From contig NZ_CP036266.1 of the NCBI RefSeq assembly GCF_007744075.1, positions 3,333,748 through 3,397,747 of the forward strand: a DNA stretch of 64,000 bases, given 5' to 3'. Made by a program: the position numbers and the translations under genes. Of the stretch, positions 17,724 through 27,347 are shown piece by piece; the stretch's first letter is position 1, and each line of letters opens with the position of its first letter. The notes under the pieces are model-generated. The model was not told the origin of the DNA. It did no database searches and was given only the letters and a program-made list of their open reading frames with translations. The DNA comes from Gimesia chilikensis. Its GTDB lineage: Bacteria; Planctomycetota; Planctomycetia; Planctomycetales; Planctomycetaceae.

Positions 17724-20700
17724 ATGCATGTTCCAGATCTCTGGCAAAAACTGTATCGGTTGATTTTCTTCTGGCAGTTTCGCCAGCAGGAACCTCCACT
17801 TTTTCATCCCGTCGACGAGACGCCGCTTCGCGCCGAACTCTTCAGTATTGACCAGCTCGAACGTCATGCGAAACTCATTGCCGGATTACACACACTGGCA
17901 TCCGGCAGAGCACGAGACGAACTGCTACCACGGCTTGATGAGAATCATCGTATCTTAAATGAAACGTACGATCTGGTTACAGCCGCCGCCGATCAAAATC
18001 GCCGGATCGAACCAGCGGCTGAATGGCTCCTCGATAATTTCTATCTGATCGAAGAGCAGATTCGTGCCATCCGACGTCTGCTGCCCCCCTCTTACAGCCG
18101 GGAATTGCCGCGTCTGTCCAGTGGCACTGCTGTCAGCTTTCCCCGGATTTATGCGATTGCCCTCGAATTGATTTCTCACGTCGATGGTCGAATTGACGCC
18201 GACAGTCTTACCAGCTTCATTGAGTCGTATCAATCAGTCGAGACACTCAAGCTTGGTGAATTATGGGCATTACCTTTGATGCTGCGTCTGGCTCTGATCG
18301 AAAATCTTCGACGCGTTTCTGTACGGATTGCTTCTGCCCGGGGTGACCGGGATCTGGCAAATGACTGGGCGGACCGTATGGTGAAAGTCGTGGAGCAGAA
18401 ACCGACGGACCTGGTCCTGGTTTTAGCAGATATGGCACGCACCAACCCGCCTCTCTCTGGAGCATTCCTGGCAGAGTTAACGCGGCACCTGCAGGGACAG
18501 AATCCGAATTTTGCTTTCGCCAACAGCTGGCTCGAACATCGTCTGGCCGATCAATTGTTAACGATCGAGCAAGTCGTGCATGCCGAGGGACAGGCTCAGG
18601 CAGCCGACCAGGTCTCAATCGGTAACAGTATTAACAGCTTACGATTTCTCAACTCCAATGACTGGCGCCGGTTTGTTGAAAAAAACAGCCTGGTGGAGCA
18701 GACACTGGCCAGTGACCCGTCTCATATTTATTCAAACATGAATTTTGCGACGCGCGATCGTTACAGGCGAACAGTTGAAGAGATCGCCCGTCGCAGTCGG
18801 TTAACGGAATGCGATGTTGCCCGCCAGGCAGTTCGACTGGCTGAGAAGCATGCAATCGCGCAATCCGAAGAACGGGCAGCCCACGTCGGTTATTATCTGA
18901 TCGATCACGGCCGCCCGATTTTAGAATCTTTAGTCGAAATGCGTCTGACACCTGCAGCGATGTGGGGCAAATTACATCGAAAAGCACCACTGATCAGTTA
19001 CCTGTCAATAACGAGCCTGGTCACCCTTTCTCTCTCATTACTTTACATGTTGAAGGCCGATCAACTCAATGTGAGCTGGCAGTGGCTACTGGTATTGACG
19101 ATCCCCGTTCTGATCTGCGCCTCCCAGTTAGGGGTGAGCCTGGTCAACTGGTTGTCGATGCAACTGCTCCGCCCACAATCGTTGCCCCGCATGGACTTTG
19201 AACGGGGAATTCCCCCCGAGCAGCGCACTCTGGTAGCCGTGCCCACAATGCTGACGAGTGTAGCGAGTGTGGAACATTTACTGGAGGGGCTGGAATTACG
19301 CTATCTGGCCAACCGCGATCCCTCTTTGCACTATGCTCTGATCACCGATTTCGTTGATGCTGATCTGGAATCTCTGCCTGCTGATGCGCATCTTATCAAT
19401 CTGATGAGAGAAGGTATGCAGCGTCTGCAGAAAAGATACGCACATGATCGTTCCGATATCTTTTATCTCTTTCACCGTTCACGAAAGTGGAATGCCCAGG
19501 AAGGGGTCTGGATGGGGCAGGAACGTAAACGCGGTAAGCTGGCTGACTTGAATGCGACATTGCGCGGTGGTGAAAACTGTTTTTCTGAAGTCGTCGGCAA
19601 TATTGAAATTCTACAAACCGTGCAGTACGTCATTACGCTTGATACCGATACGCAGCTGCCTCGTGACGCCGCACGCTTGATGATTGGCACACTGGCGCAT
19701 CGGCTGAATCATCCTGTGTATGACGTTCAGAAATCGCGTGTGGTTGACGGGCATACGATTCTTCAACCACGGGTTGGGGTGAGCCTGAATAGAGCGCAAC
19801 AGTCTCGATTCGTCCAGTTGTATGCCGGTGAAGCGGGAATTGATCCCTACACGCGGGTCGTATCGGATGTTTATCAGGATCTGTTCGGGGAAGGTTCATT
19901 TATCGGGAAAGGAATTTACGAGGTGGATTCCTTTGAGCGGTGTTGCAGTAACTTCCCGGAAAATGCGATCCTGAGCCATGATCTGATTGAGGGAGCTTAC
20001 TGTCGTTCCGCGCTGGTCAGCGATGTAACTTTATATGAAGAGTATCCCTCGCGTTATCTATCGGACATCGGACGCCGGCACCGTTGGATTCGTGGTGACT
20101 GGCAGATCGCCGGCTGGCTGCTTCCCCGGGTTCGAAATCGTGCAGGTCAGTCTGTAAGGAATCCGATCTCTGCCCTTTCCTGGTGGAAGATCTTTGATAA
20201 TCTGCGTCGCAGCCTGGTTTCGCTGACCATGTTGAGTTTATTGCTCGTGACCTGGTTCATACTACCTGCGATGGCGGCAAGTACAATGCTGTTCATCGCC
20301 TGTGTTGTTTTCCTGCCCACAATGCTGGACTTTGTCACTACGCTGTTTCACAAACCGGTCGACTTACCGTTTCGCATGCATGCGCGAGAGACACTGCAGG
20401 CGACGGGGCGACCGTTGGGACAGAATATTCTGACTCTCGTCTTTTTACCCTTTGAAGCATATATTTGCGTTGACGCTATCACTCGTACGCTGGTACGCAT
20501 CAACTGGACAAAACGCCGGCTTCTCGAATGGAAAACGGCCAGTGACTCTGAACGCGGAAATACGGGCAGTCTGAGCAACACCATTTACCAGATGCTGGTC
20601 GCCCCCGGGATAGCCGCCAGTTCGGCATTGCTACTGTATATCAAAGATCCGGTTATCTTCCCCTGGGCAGCCCCCTGGCTGGCGGCCTGGTTTGTATCAC

Positions 20701-23700
20701 CAGTTGTTGCCTGGTGGCTCAGCCGACCGATTATCAGGCGAGAAATTCATTTTTCAGAATCAGAACAACACTTTCTGGAAAAACTATCCCGCAAAACCTG
20801 GCGCTACTTTGAGGAATATGTCACTAAAGAAGATCACTGGCTGCCACCAGACAATATTCAGCAGAATCCTGATCTGGTAATTGCAACGCGTACCAGCCCA
20901 ACGAATATTGGTATGGCATTACTCTCTAACCTGTCCGCCTATGACTTTGGCTATTGTTCTGCAGCTCAGTTTCTCACTCGTACCAGAAATACCCTTAAGA
21001 CTCTTGATGAGTTGGAACGCCATCACGGGCATTTTTATAACTGGTATGACACACGATCGCTGAAACCATTGCATCCGCAATATATCTCCATGGTCGACAG
21101 CGGTAATTTAGCAGCGAATCTGCTGATACTCAGGAGTGGATGCCAGGAATTGAGTGAGGCGAGTATTCTGCCCCGGCGTATGTTCGCGGGGTTGAGTGAC
21201 ACACTTCGCGTTTTATGCGATGTAGCACGTCGTCTCGACGGAAAGCTCGTTGATGCCGTCTTTCATCGCAAAATTGAGAGGCAGCTTGAAATACTGGATC
21301 AGGCACCTGTCACACTACAGGCGGCACATGAACTGCTGGCTGATCTGGAAATGGAAGCAGCCGAACTGTCTGAAGCTGCAGACTGTGATGAGGAACTTGC
21401 CTGGTGGGCGCGTGCATATGAGCGATCGTGTCAGGATCATCGAGCTGACCTGTTGCATCTGGCAGTCTGGCTCACTCTCCCTGAGGCTCCTGACGGATTG
21501 TTCCAGTCCCAGTCTGATGATCAAAGTGTGGTAGTCGATCCATTAGCTTTTGCGCTGCAGCACCTCGACAACACGATTGGACTGCGCGACGTCGCTAAAC
21601 TGCAATCCACGGTCGTCCCTCTGATCCAGGCCGTGATTAAAAAGTCAAGTCCCGAGTACAGCGACTGGCTTATCCAGTTAGGTGCATCATTAAGCATTGC
21701 TGCCGGGCGTTCCGCTGCCAGAATCCGGGGTTTTGAGGAACTGGCGCTACAAAGTCACGACCTCGCTGATATGGATTTTGGCTTACTGTATGATAAGTCG
21801 CGTGACTTATTTGCTATTGGTTATAACGTCAGTGAACGACGACTTGATCCCGGTTTCTATGATCTGCTCGCCTCGGAAGCGCGTCTGGCCAGTTTTATCG
21901 TCATCGCTCAAGGACATTTCGGCCAGGAACACTGGTTTGCATTGGGGCGTCTGCTGACCAGTGCAGGAAGTCAGCCTGCGCTTCTGAGCTGGAGCGGCTC
22001 GATGTTCGAATATCTGATGCCGTTACTGGTCATGCCCAATTATGAGAACACCCTGCTCGATCGTACCTATCATGCCGTTGTGCGCCGACAAATCGAATAT
22101 GGACGCAAGCTGAAAGTTCCCTGGGGAATATCCGAGTCTGGTTATAACACATTGGACCAGCATCGAATCTATCAGTATCGGGCGTTTGGTGTTCCCGGAT
22201 TAGGGTTGAAGCGTGGTCTGGCTGAAGATCTCGTGATCGCCCCCTATGCCAGTGTGCTGGCTCTGATGGTCGATGCTAAAGCGGCTTGTGCTAATCTACA
22301 ACAGTTGGAAGCAGATGGTCAGCTGGGAGCTTGTGGATTCTACGAGGCCATCGATTATACGCCATCAAGGCTACCTCCCGGCACAACAAGCGCCACAGTA
22401 AGACAATTCATGGCTCATCATGAAGGTATGAGCCTGCTGGCACTGGCGTATGTTCTGCTTGATAAACCAATGCAGCGTCGTTTTCTGTCTGACCCCATGT
22501 TACGGGCTGCAGATCAGCTGTTACAGGAACGGGTTCCCCGGGCCATCGCGCCGGTACTGCCACATAAAAGTGAAATACGGGACGCACCGCTTGCTTCACC
22601 CGAAGAAACGGGCAGCATGCGCGTGATTACCAACCCAGCCAGCGCAACCGTTGAAGCCCATTTGCTCTCCAACGGCAGTTATCACGTTACCGTCACAAGT
22701 GCAGGAGGAGGTTTCAGCAGATGGCATGATCTGGCAGTGACTCGCTGGCGCGAAGATGCGACCCGGGACAACTACGGGAGCTTCTGTTACCTGCGCGACG
22801 TAAGCAGTGGTTCGACCTGGTCTAATACCTGGCAGCCGATCACCGGTCCGGCCAAAGGATACGAAGCGATCTTTACACAGGCTCGAGCTGAATTTCGCCG
22901 TTCTGATGAAAAGATAGAAACGTATACCCAGATCAGTGTTTCGCCAGAGGATGACATCGAACTGCGGCGTATTACATTGACTAATCGTTCTGAGAAGCCG
23001 CGTAAGATCGAAGTGACCAGCTATGCGGAAGTCGTATTGGCGACACAACCCCAGGATGAGGCCCATCCGGCATTCAGCAATCTGTTTGTGCAGACGGAAA
23101 TCGTTCAGCGCCACCAGGCCATTTATTGCACGCGACGTCCTCGTTCCCTCGAGGAACATCCCCCCTGGATGACACATATGATGACCGTCAGAGGTGTCAC
23201 CACTGGAACGCCTTCTTACGAGACAGATCGGATGAAATTCATCGGTCGTCAGCGGACACTTGCATCGCCAGCCGCTTTAGATGACTTCGCTCCGCTTTCG
23301 AATAGTGCCGGACCTGTTCTTGATCCGATTGTGAGTATCCGGCAAACAGTATTATTAGCGCCCAGCGAAACGGTGCGCATCGATATTATAACTGGTGTCT
23401 CTGAGTCGCGGACAGGCGTTGAGGCCCTTTCCGAAAAGTACAGTGATCATAGTCTGGCCGACCGAGTGTTTGACCTTGCCTGGACCCATGGGCACATTCT
23501 ACTGCAACAGCTGAGTGCTTCGGAAATGGATGCGCAGGTTTATGGCCGACTGGCCAGTTCAATCCTATATGCTTCCTCTCTCCGGCGTGCCAAAAAGAGC
23601 ATTCTCAGTCTTAATCGGCAGGGGCAATCCGGTCTCTGGGCATACGGGATCTCGGGGGACCTGCCCATTGTTCTGGTCCGTATTCGCGCTCATGAAAAGA

Positions 23701-26519
23701 TCGAGCTTGTCAGGCAGGCTGTAAAGGCACACGCTTACTGGCGACTGAAAGGACTGGCCGTCGATCTGGTCATCTGGAACGAAGATGATTCGGTATATCG
23801 ACAAAGTCTGCAAGACGAAATCGCCGACCTGATTGCCGCCAGCCCTGAAGCAGGGTTTTGTGATAAACCGGGAGGCATCTTTATCCGCAGAGTCGAACAA
23901 ATGTCAGAGGAAGACCGCATTTTATTGCAGTCAGTGGCACGCATCATTTTGTCAGACGACAGAGGTACTCTCCAGGATCAGGCCGAACGCTTCGTGCGAA
24001 CTGAAGTCCCGATTCCTCATCTGGTTCCCATTCGGAGTTCCATCACACCACTGATTCCTGGAAGCCATCCGCAATATAATCTGGCCTATTTTAATGGTCT
24101 GGGCGGGTTCAGCCAGGACGGTCGCGAGTATGTAACCATTCTACCCGCTGGAAAAACAACGCCTGCTCCCTGGGTGAACGTGATTGCGAATTCGCAGTTG
24201 GGGACCGTTGTCTCGGAAGGAGGCAGTGCCTATACCTGGGCTGAAAACAGTCATGAATTCCGCCTGACTCCCTGGCATAATGACCCTGTGTCCGATCTCA
24301 GTGGCGAAGCCATTTATATCCGGGATGAGGAAACAGGGCATTTCTGGTCCCCTTCTCCACTTCCGGCGCGGGGACAGCATACTTATATAGCACGTCATGG
24401 TTTTGGTTACAGTATTTTTGATTATACCGAAGACGGATTGACAACAGAGCTGTGCGTTTATGTGGCAACCGATGCACCGGTCAAATTCTGTAAGCTTAAA
24501 ATCACGAATCGCTCCGGACGCCCAAGACAACTCTCCGTGACGGGTTTCTGGGAACTGGTCCTGGGCGATTCACGCAGCAAAACGGCAATGCATATCTCGA
24601 CAGAAAAAGATCCAATGAGCGATGCGATTCTGGCACGGAATGTCTATAGTCCGGAATTCAGTGATCGGGTTGCCTTTTTCAGCTGCAGTGAAACGAATCA
24701 GTCCTTTACTGGTGATCGTACTGAATTCCTGGGACGGAATGGAAATCTCAAGAAACCTCTCGCCATGCAGCGTGTGCGTCTCTCTGGTCGCGTGGGAGCA
24801 GGCTATGATCCCTGTGCAGCAATTCAGGCTCCGTTGCATCTGGCGGATGGTCAGGAACGGATTATCACATTCACAAGCGGTGCTGCTTGTGGAACCGCAG
24901 AGACGAAGACGCTGGCACAGAGGTACCGGACTGTGGAAAGTGCCCATCAGGCGATTGAAGGCGTGTGGGATTACTGGAGTCGAACACTGGGCGTCATCCA
25001 TCTGGAAACTCCCGATCCGTCAGTCAATTTTCTGGCGAATGGCTGGCTCGTTTATCAGACCCTGGCCTGTCGCATGTGGGCCCGCTCTGGATTTTATCAA
25101 TCGGGAGGCGCTTTCGGCTTTCGAGATCAACTGCAGGATGCGATGGCCCTGGTCTATTCCCAGCCACAACTCCTCAGAGAGCATCTGCTACGTGCCGCGG
25201 CACATCAGTTTCAGGAAGGAGATGTGCAACACTGGTGGCATCCTCCGGTGGGCCGAGGCGTGCGCACTCATTTCTCCGACGACTATCTATGGTTGCCCCT
25301 GGCAATCTGTCGCTACGTGAAAATCACAGGGGACACTGGAATTCTCACTGAAAGCGTACCTTTTCTCACTTCACGTCCCTTACGTGAGGACGAGGAGTCG
25401 AACTACGATTTGCCAGAAATCAGTGATGAGATCGGGACTCTATTTGAACACGGTACTCGTGCCATCGAGAACGGCTTGCGTTTCGGTGAGCATGGCTTGC
25501 CCCTGATGGGGTGTGGTGACTGGAACGATGGCATGAATCTGGTCGGCGCAGCAGGACAGGGAGAGAGTGTCTGGCTGGGCTTCTTTCTGTATCATGTTCT
25601 CGTCCAGTTTTCCGAGTTGGCACGAGATCAGGGAGAGGAAGCCCTTGCAGAGCGCTACACAGAGGAAGCAGGCCGTCTGCAAGACAATATCGAGCTGCAC
25701 GGCTGGGATGGCAAATGGTACCGCCGCGCCTATTTTGATGATGGCACGCCGCTGGGATCGTCTTCAAATAAAGAATGTCAGATCGATGCCATCGCACAGA
25801 GCTGGTCGATCCTGTCTGGTGCCGGTTCGGAAAATCGAACGAAGGTTGCCATGCAAAGTGTGGATCGCCGACTGATTGACGACGACGATCGATTGATCCG
25901 GTTACTGGATCCTCCCTTTGACAAGTCAGAGCTCAACCCGGGATATATCAAAGGTTATGTTCCCGGTGTACGGGAAAATGGTGGTCAATACACGCACAGT
26001 GCCATCTGGACTGTCATGGCGACAGCTGCAATGGGAGACAGCAGGCGTGCCTGGGAGCTGTTTTCACTCATCAATCCAGTATCCCATGGATCGACACCGG
26101 ATGAGATTTCAGTCTATCGCGTTGAACCGTACGTCGTAGCTGCAGACGTTTATGGAGTGGAACCCCATACCGGACGAGGTGGCTGGACGTGGTATACCGG
26201 ATCTGCTGGCTGGATGTACCGCCTGATTGTGGAATCTCTGTTGGGGCTGGAACTGGAAGTGGATCAGTTGCGTATCACACCTTGCCTGCCTGCTGACTGG
26301 ACCACTTTTAAAATGCATTATCGCTATCGCGAAACCTTCTATCATATCACCATTCACAACAACGGCTCCGACGCAGAAGCCAGCCTGATGACTCTGGATG
26401 GTATCGAGTTGCCAGACCTGATCATTCCCCTTGTCGACGACCATGAAGACCATGAAGTTGTTATTACGGCCATCGCAGGCAAGTATGACAGCAGTATTTA
26501 TCTGAGTAAGTTCCACTAA
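17724..26519 (+). CDS. ndvB: Cyclic beta-1,2-glucan synthase (GT84-GH94)
   Basis: 2931 residues from ATG 17724 (AGGAGG 4 bases upstream), normal for NdvB/ChvB/Cgs. In order: a helical front; a transmembrane pair (about 420-485); the GT84 domain (about 490-820) with DTDTQLP, FGEGSFIGKGIYE, HDLIEG and RRHRWIRGDWQ; and more membrane helices (830-1000). A glycoamylase-like region (about 1010-1600) contains GYNTLDQHRIYQYRAFG. Two GH94 beta-sandwich repeats start near 1645 and 2110, and a GH94 catalytic (alpha/alpha) domain runs about 2410-2920 with CGDWNDGMNLVG. The enzyme builds a protein-linked beta-1,2-glucan from UDP-glucose, trims its length by phosphorolysis and cyclises it. The glucans serve as periplasmic osmolytes or surface signals. 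It is the last gene of the 19 kb tRNA-bounded segment. Confidence 0.96.
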   Translation: MHVPDLWQKLYRLIFFWQFRQQEPPLFHPVDETPLRAELFSIDQLERHAKLIAGLHTLASGRARDELLPRLDENHRILNETYDLVTAAADQNRRIEPAAEWLLDNFYLIEEQIRAIRRLLPPSYSRELPRLSSGTAVSFPRIYAIALELISHVDGRIDADSLTSFIESYQSVETLKLGELWALPLMLRLALIENLRRVSVRIASARGDRDLANDWADRMVKVVEQKPTDLVLVLADMARTNPPLSGAFLAELTRHLQGQNPNFAFANSWLEHRLADQLLTIEQVVHAEGQAQAADQVSIGNSINSLRFLNSNDWRRFVEKNSLVEQTLASDPSHIYSNMNFATRDRYRRTVEEIARRSRLTECDVARQAVRLAEKHAIAQSEERAAHVGYYLIDHGRPILESLVEMRLTPAAMWGKLHRKAPLISYLSITSLVTLSLSLLYMLKADQLNVSWQWLLVLTIPVLICASQLGVSLVNWLSMQLLRPQSLPRMDFERGIPPEQRTLVAVPTMLTSVASVEHLLEGLELRYLANRDPSLHYALITDFVDADLESLPADAHLINLMREGMQRLQKRYAHDRSDIFYLFHRSRKWNAQEGVWMGQERKRGKLADLNATLRGGENCFSEVVGNIEILQTVQYVITLDTDTQLPRDAARLMIGTLAHRLNHPVYDVQKSRVVDGHTILQPRVGVSLNRAQQSRFVQLYAGEAGIDPYTRVVSDVYQDLFGEGSFIGKGIYEVDSFERCCSNFPENAILSHDLIEGAYCRSALVSDVTLYEEYPSRYLSDIGRRHRWIRGDWQIAGWLLPRVRNRAGQSVRNPISALSWWKIFDNLRRSLVSLTMLSLLLVTWFILPAMAASTMLFIACVVFLPTMLDFVTTLFHKPVDLPFRMHARETLQATGRPLGQNILTLVFLPFEAYICVDAITRTLVRINWTKRRLLEWKTASDSERGNTGSLSNTIYQMLVAPGIAASSALLLYIKDPVIFPWAAPWLAAWFVSPVVAWWLSRPIIRREIHFSESEQHFLEKLSRKTWRYFEEYVTKEDHWLPPDNIQQNPDLVIATRTSPTNIGMALLSNLSAYDFGYCSAAQFLTRTRNTLKTLDELERHHGHFYNWYDTRSLKPLHPQYISMVDSGNLAANLLILRSGCQELSEASILPRRMFAGLSDTLRVLCDVARRLDGKLVDAVFHRKIERQLEILDQAPVTLQAAHELLADLEMEAAELSEAADCDEELAWWARAYERSCQDHRADLLHLAVWLTLPEAPDGLFQSQSDDQSVVVDPLAFALQHLDNTIGLRDVAKLQSTVVPLIQAVIKKSSPEYSDWLIQLGASLSIAAGRSAARIRGFEELALQSHDLADMDFGLLYDKSRDLFAIGYNVSERRLDPGFYDLLASEARLASFIVIAQGHFGQEHWFALGRLLTSAGSQPALLSWSGSMFEYLMPLLVMPNYENTLLDRTYHAVVRRQIEYGRKLKVPWGISESGYNTLDQHRIYQYRAFGVPGLGLKRGLAEDLVIAPYASVLALMVDAKAACANLQQLEADGQLGACGFYEAIDYTPSRLPPGTTSATVRQFMAHHEGMSLLALAYVLLDKPMQRRFLSDPMLRAADQLLQERVPRAIAPVLPHKSEIRDAPLASPEETGSMRVITNPASATVEAHLLSNGSYHVTVTSAGGGFSRWHDLAVTRWREDATRDNYGSFCYLRDVSSGSTWSNTWQPITGPAKGYEAIFTQARAEFRRSDEKIETYTQISVSPEDDIELRRITLTNRSEKPRKIEVTSYAEVVLATQPQDEAHPAFSNLFVQTEIVQRHQAIYCTRRPRSLEEHPPWMTHMMTVRGVTTGTPSYETDRMKFIGRQRTLASPAALDDFAPLSNSAGPVLDPIVSIRQTVLLAPSETVRIDIITGVSESRTGVEALSEKYSDHSLADRVFDLAWTHGHILLQQLSASEMDAQVYGRLASSILYASSLRRAKKSILSLNRQGQSGLWAYGISGDLPIVLVRIRAHEKIELVRQAVKAHAYWRLKGLAVDLVIWNEDDSVYRQSLQDEIADLIAASPEAGFCDKPGGIFIRRVEQMSEEDRILLQSVARIILSDDRGTLQDQAERFVRTEVPIPHLVPIRSSITPLIPGSHPQYNLAYFNGLGGFSQDGREYVTILPAGKTTPAPWVNVIANSQLGTVVSEGGSAYTWAENSHEFRLTPWHNDPVSDLSGEAIYIRDEETGHFWSPSPLPARGQHTYIARHGFGYSIFDYTEDGLTTELCVYVATDAPVKFCKLKITNRSGRPRQLSVTGFWELVLGDSRSKTAMHISTEKDPMSDAILARNVYSPEFSDRVAFFSCSETNQSFTGDRTEFLGRNGNLKKPLAMQRVRLSGRVGAGYDPCAAIQAPLHLADGQERIITFTSGAACGTAETKTLAQRYRTVESAHQAIEGVWDYWSRTLGVIHLETPDPSVNFLANGWLVYQTLACRMWARSGFYQSGGAFGFRDQLQDAMALVYSQPQLLREHLLRAAAHQFQEGDVQHWWHPPVGRGVRTHFSDDYLWLPLAICRYVKITGDTGILTESVPFLTSRPLREDEESNYDLPEISDEIGTLFEHGTRAIENGLRFGEHGLPLMGCGDWNDGMNLVGAAGQGESVWLGFFLYHVLVQFSELARDQGEEALAERYTEEAGRLQDNIELHGWDGKWYRRAYFDDGTPLGSSSNKECQIDAIAQSWSILSGAGSENRTKVAMQSVDRRLIDDDDRLIRLLDPPFDKSELNPGYIKGYVPGVRENGGQYTHSAIWTVMATAAMGDSRRAWELFSLINPVSHGSTPDEISVYRVEPYVVAADVYGVEPHTGRGGWTWYTGSAGWMYRLIVESLLGLELEVDQLRITPCLPADWTTFKMHYRYRETFYHITIHNNGSDAEASLMTLDGIELPDLIIPLVDDHEDHEVVITAIAGKYDSSIYLSKFH

Positions 26520-27347
26520 AAATTCACAAAAGAGGGACTTTCTCTTCAGAAATTGATGGATCTTTCCCGAGTCAAATCAGGCACTTTAACGGTAGAGGAA
26601 GTATTAGTCCCTGCACTGTGCCACCCCAAAAAATCTTCCGATTCACCCTGTTACATCTGTACGCACGCTTATGCCGCCATATCTGGCAGGCTTCTTTTCA
26701 TCTTCATGATTTCACTTAGATTATGTTGATATCGACCTTTCTCGGGAGATTGTATCAGGACAGTACCCTAATTAATTGTCTACCACTTTTCGCTGGTCCC
26801 CCCCCCAGCAACAACAAATAGACCAAAGGTACCTGCTCTCCACCAACCACAAAGTCTTCTAATCCGCAGGTCGGTGGTTCGAATCCACCCGGGCGTGCAT
26901 ATAAGCCCATAAACGATAAATGCTTATGGGCTTTTTGGGCTGCTGGTATTGTATCTGATGTACTCGATTCAATTGAAAGTCATCAGTTCTTCAAACGCGA
27001 CGCGCTGACAGTGCTCCTGGTCTCTCTGAATCTCTTGATGCGGGCTTGAAGCTCCCTATGTGAGCAGCCGTTTCGGAAACGGAACCTATCTCTATCGCCC
27101 TCTTGCGTACTGCGTCATTCAAATCGAATCTGGCACATTCTCCGAACGTGTTTTCAGAGGAAAATTCTAATTCTGCGATTCGTTGATGTGCTGTGATCAG
27201 CCCCCCCAACGCTTACGACATTGTTAGGCGTTTCAAATTAAGCGGAGAATATTCAAAAAATATTCCAGTCTGTTGCACACGATTTCCCGGGGTGTCGCCA
27301 AAGAGGGTGAAGCCATCTCCGAGTGCCTGAAAATCAGGAAAACAGTT
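26520..27347. other. Intergenic region spanning a segment boundary
   Basis: 828 bases without a gene. It contains a C9 run near 26799 and the tRNA-Arg 3' fragment with terminator at 26856-26936. The remainder has only short noise frames. Confidence 0.55.
26856..26936 (+). repeat. Copy 2 of tRNA-Arg 3' half plus terminator (attR-like)
   Basis: Aligns base for base with 7724-7804: 78 of 81 identical by eye. It covers the anticodon loop, T arm, acceptor 3' strand and the downstream terminator hairpin. Homology begins exactly in the anticodon loop (CTTCTAA) and nothing upstream matches, so this is not a tRNA gene. A break at the anticodon loop is the usual crossover point for tyrosine recombinases at tRNA genes. 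Confidence 0.93.

Noticed and set aside
26856-26936. Second tRNA-Arg gene
   Set aside because: Only the 3' half from the anticodon loop is present; no D arm or 5' acceptor strand upstream.
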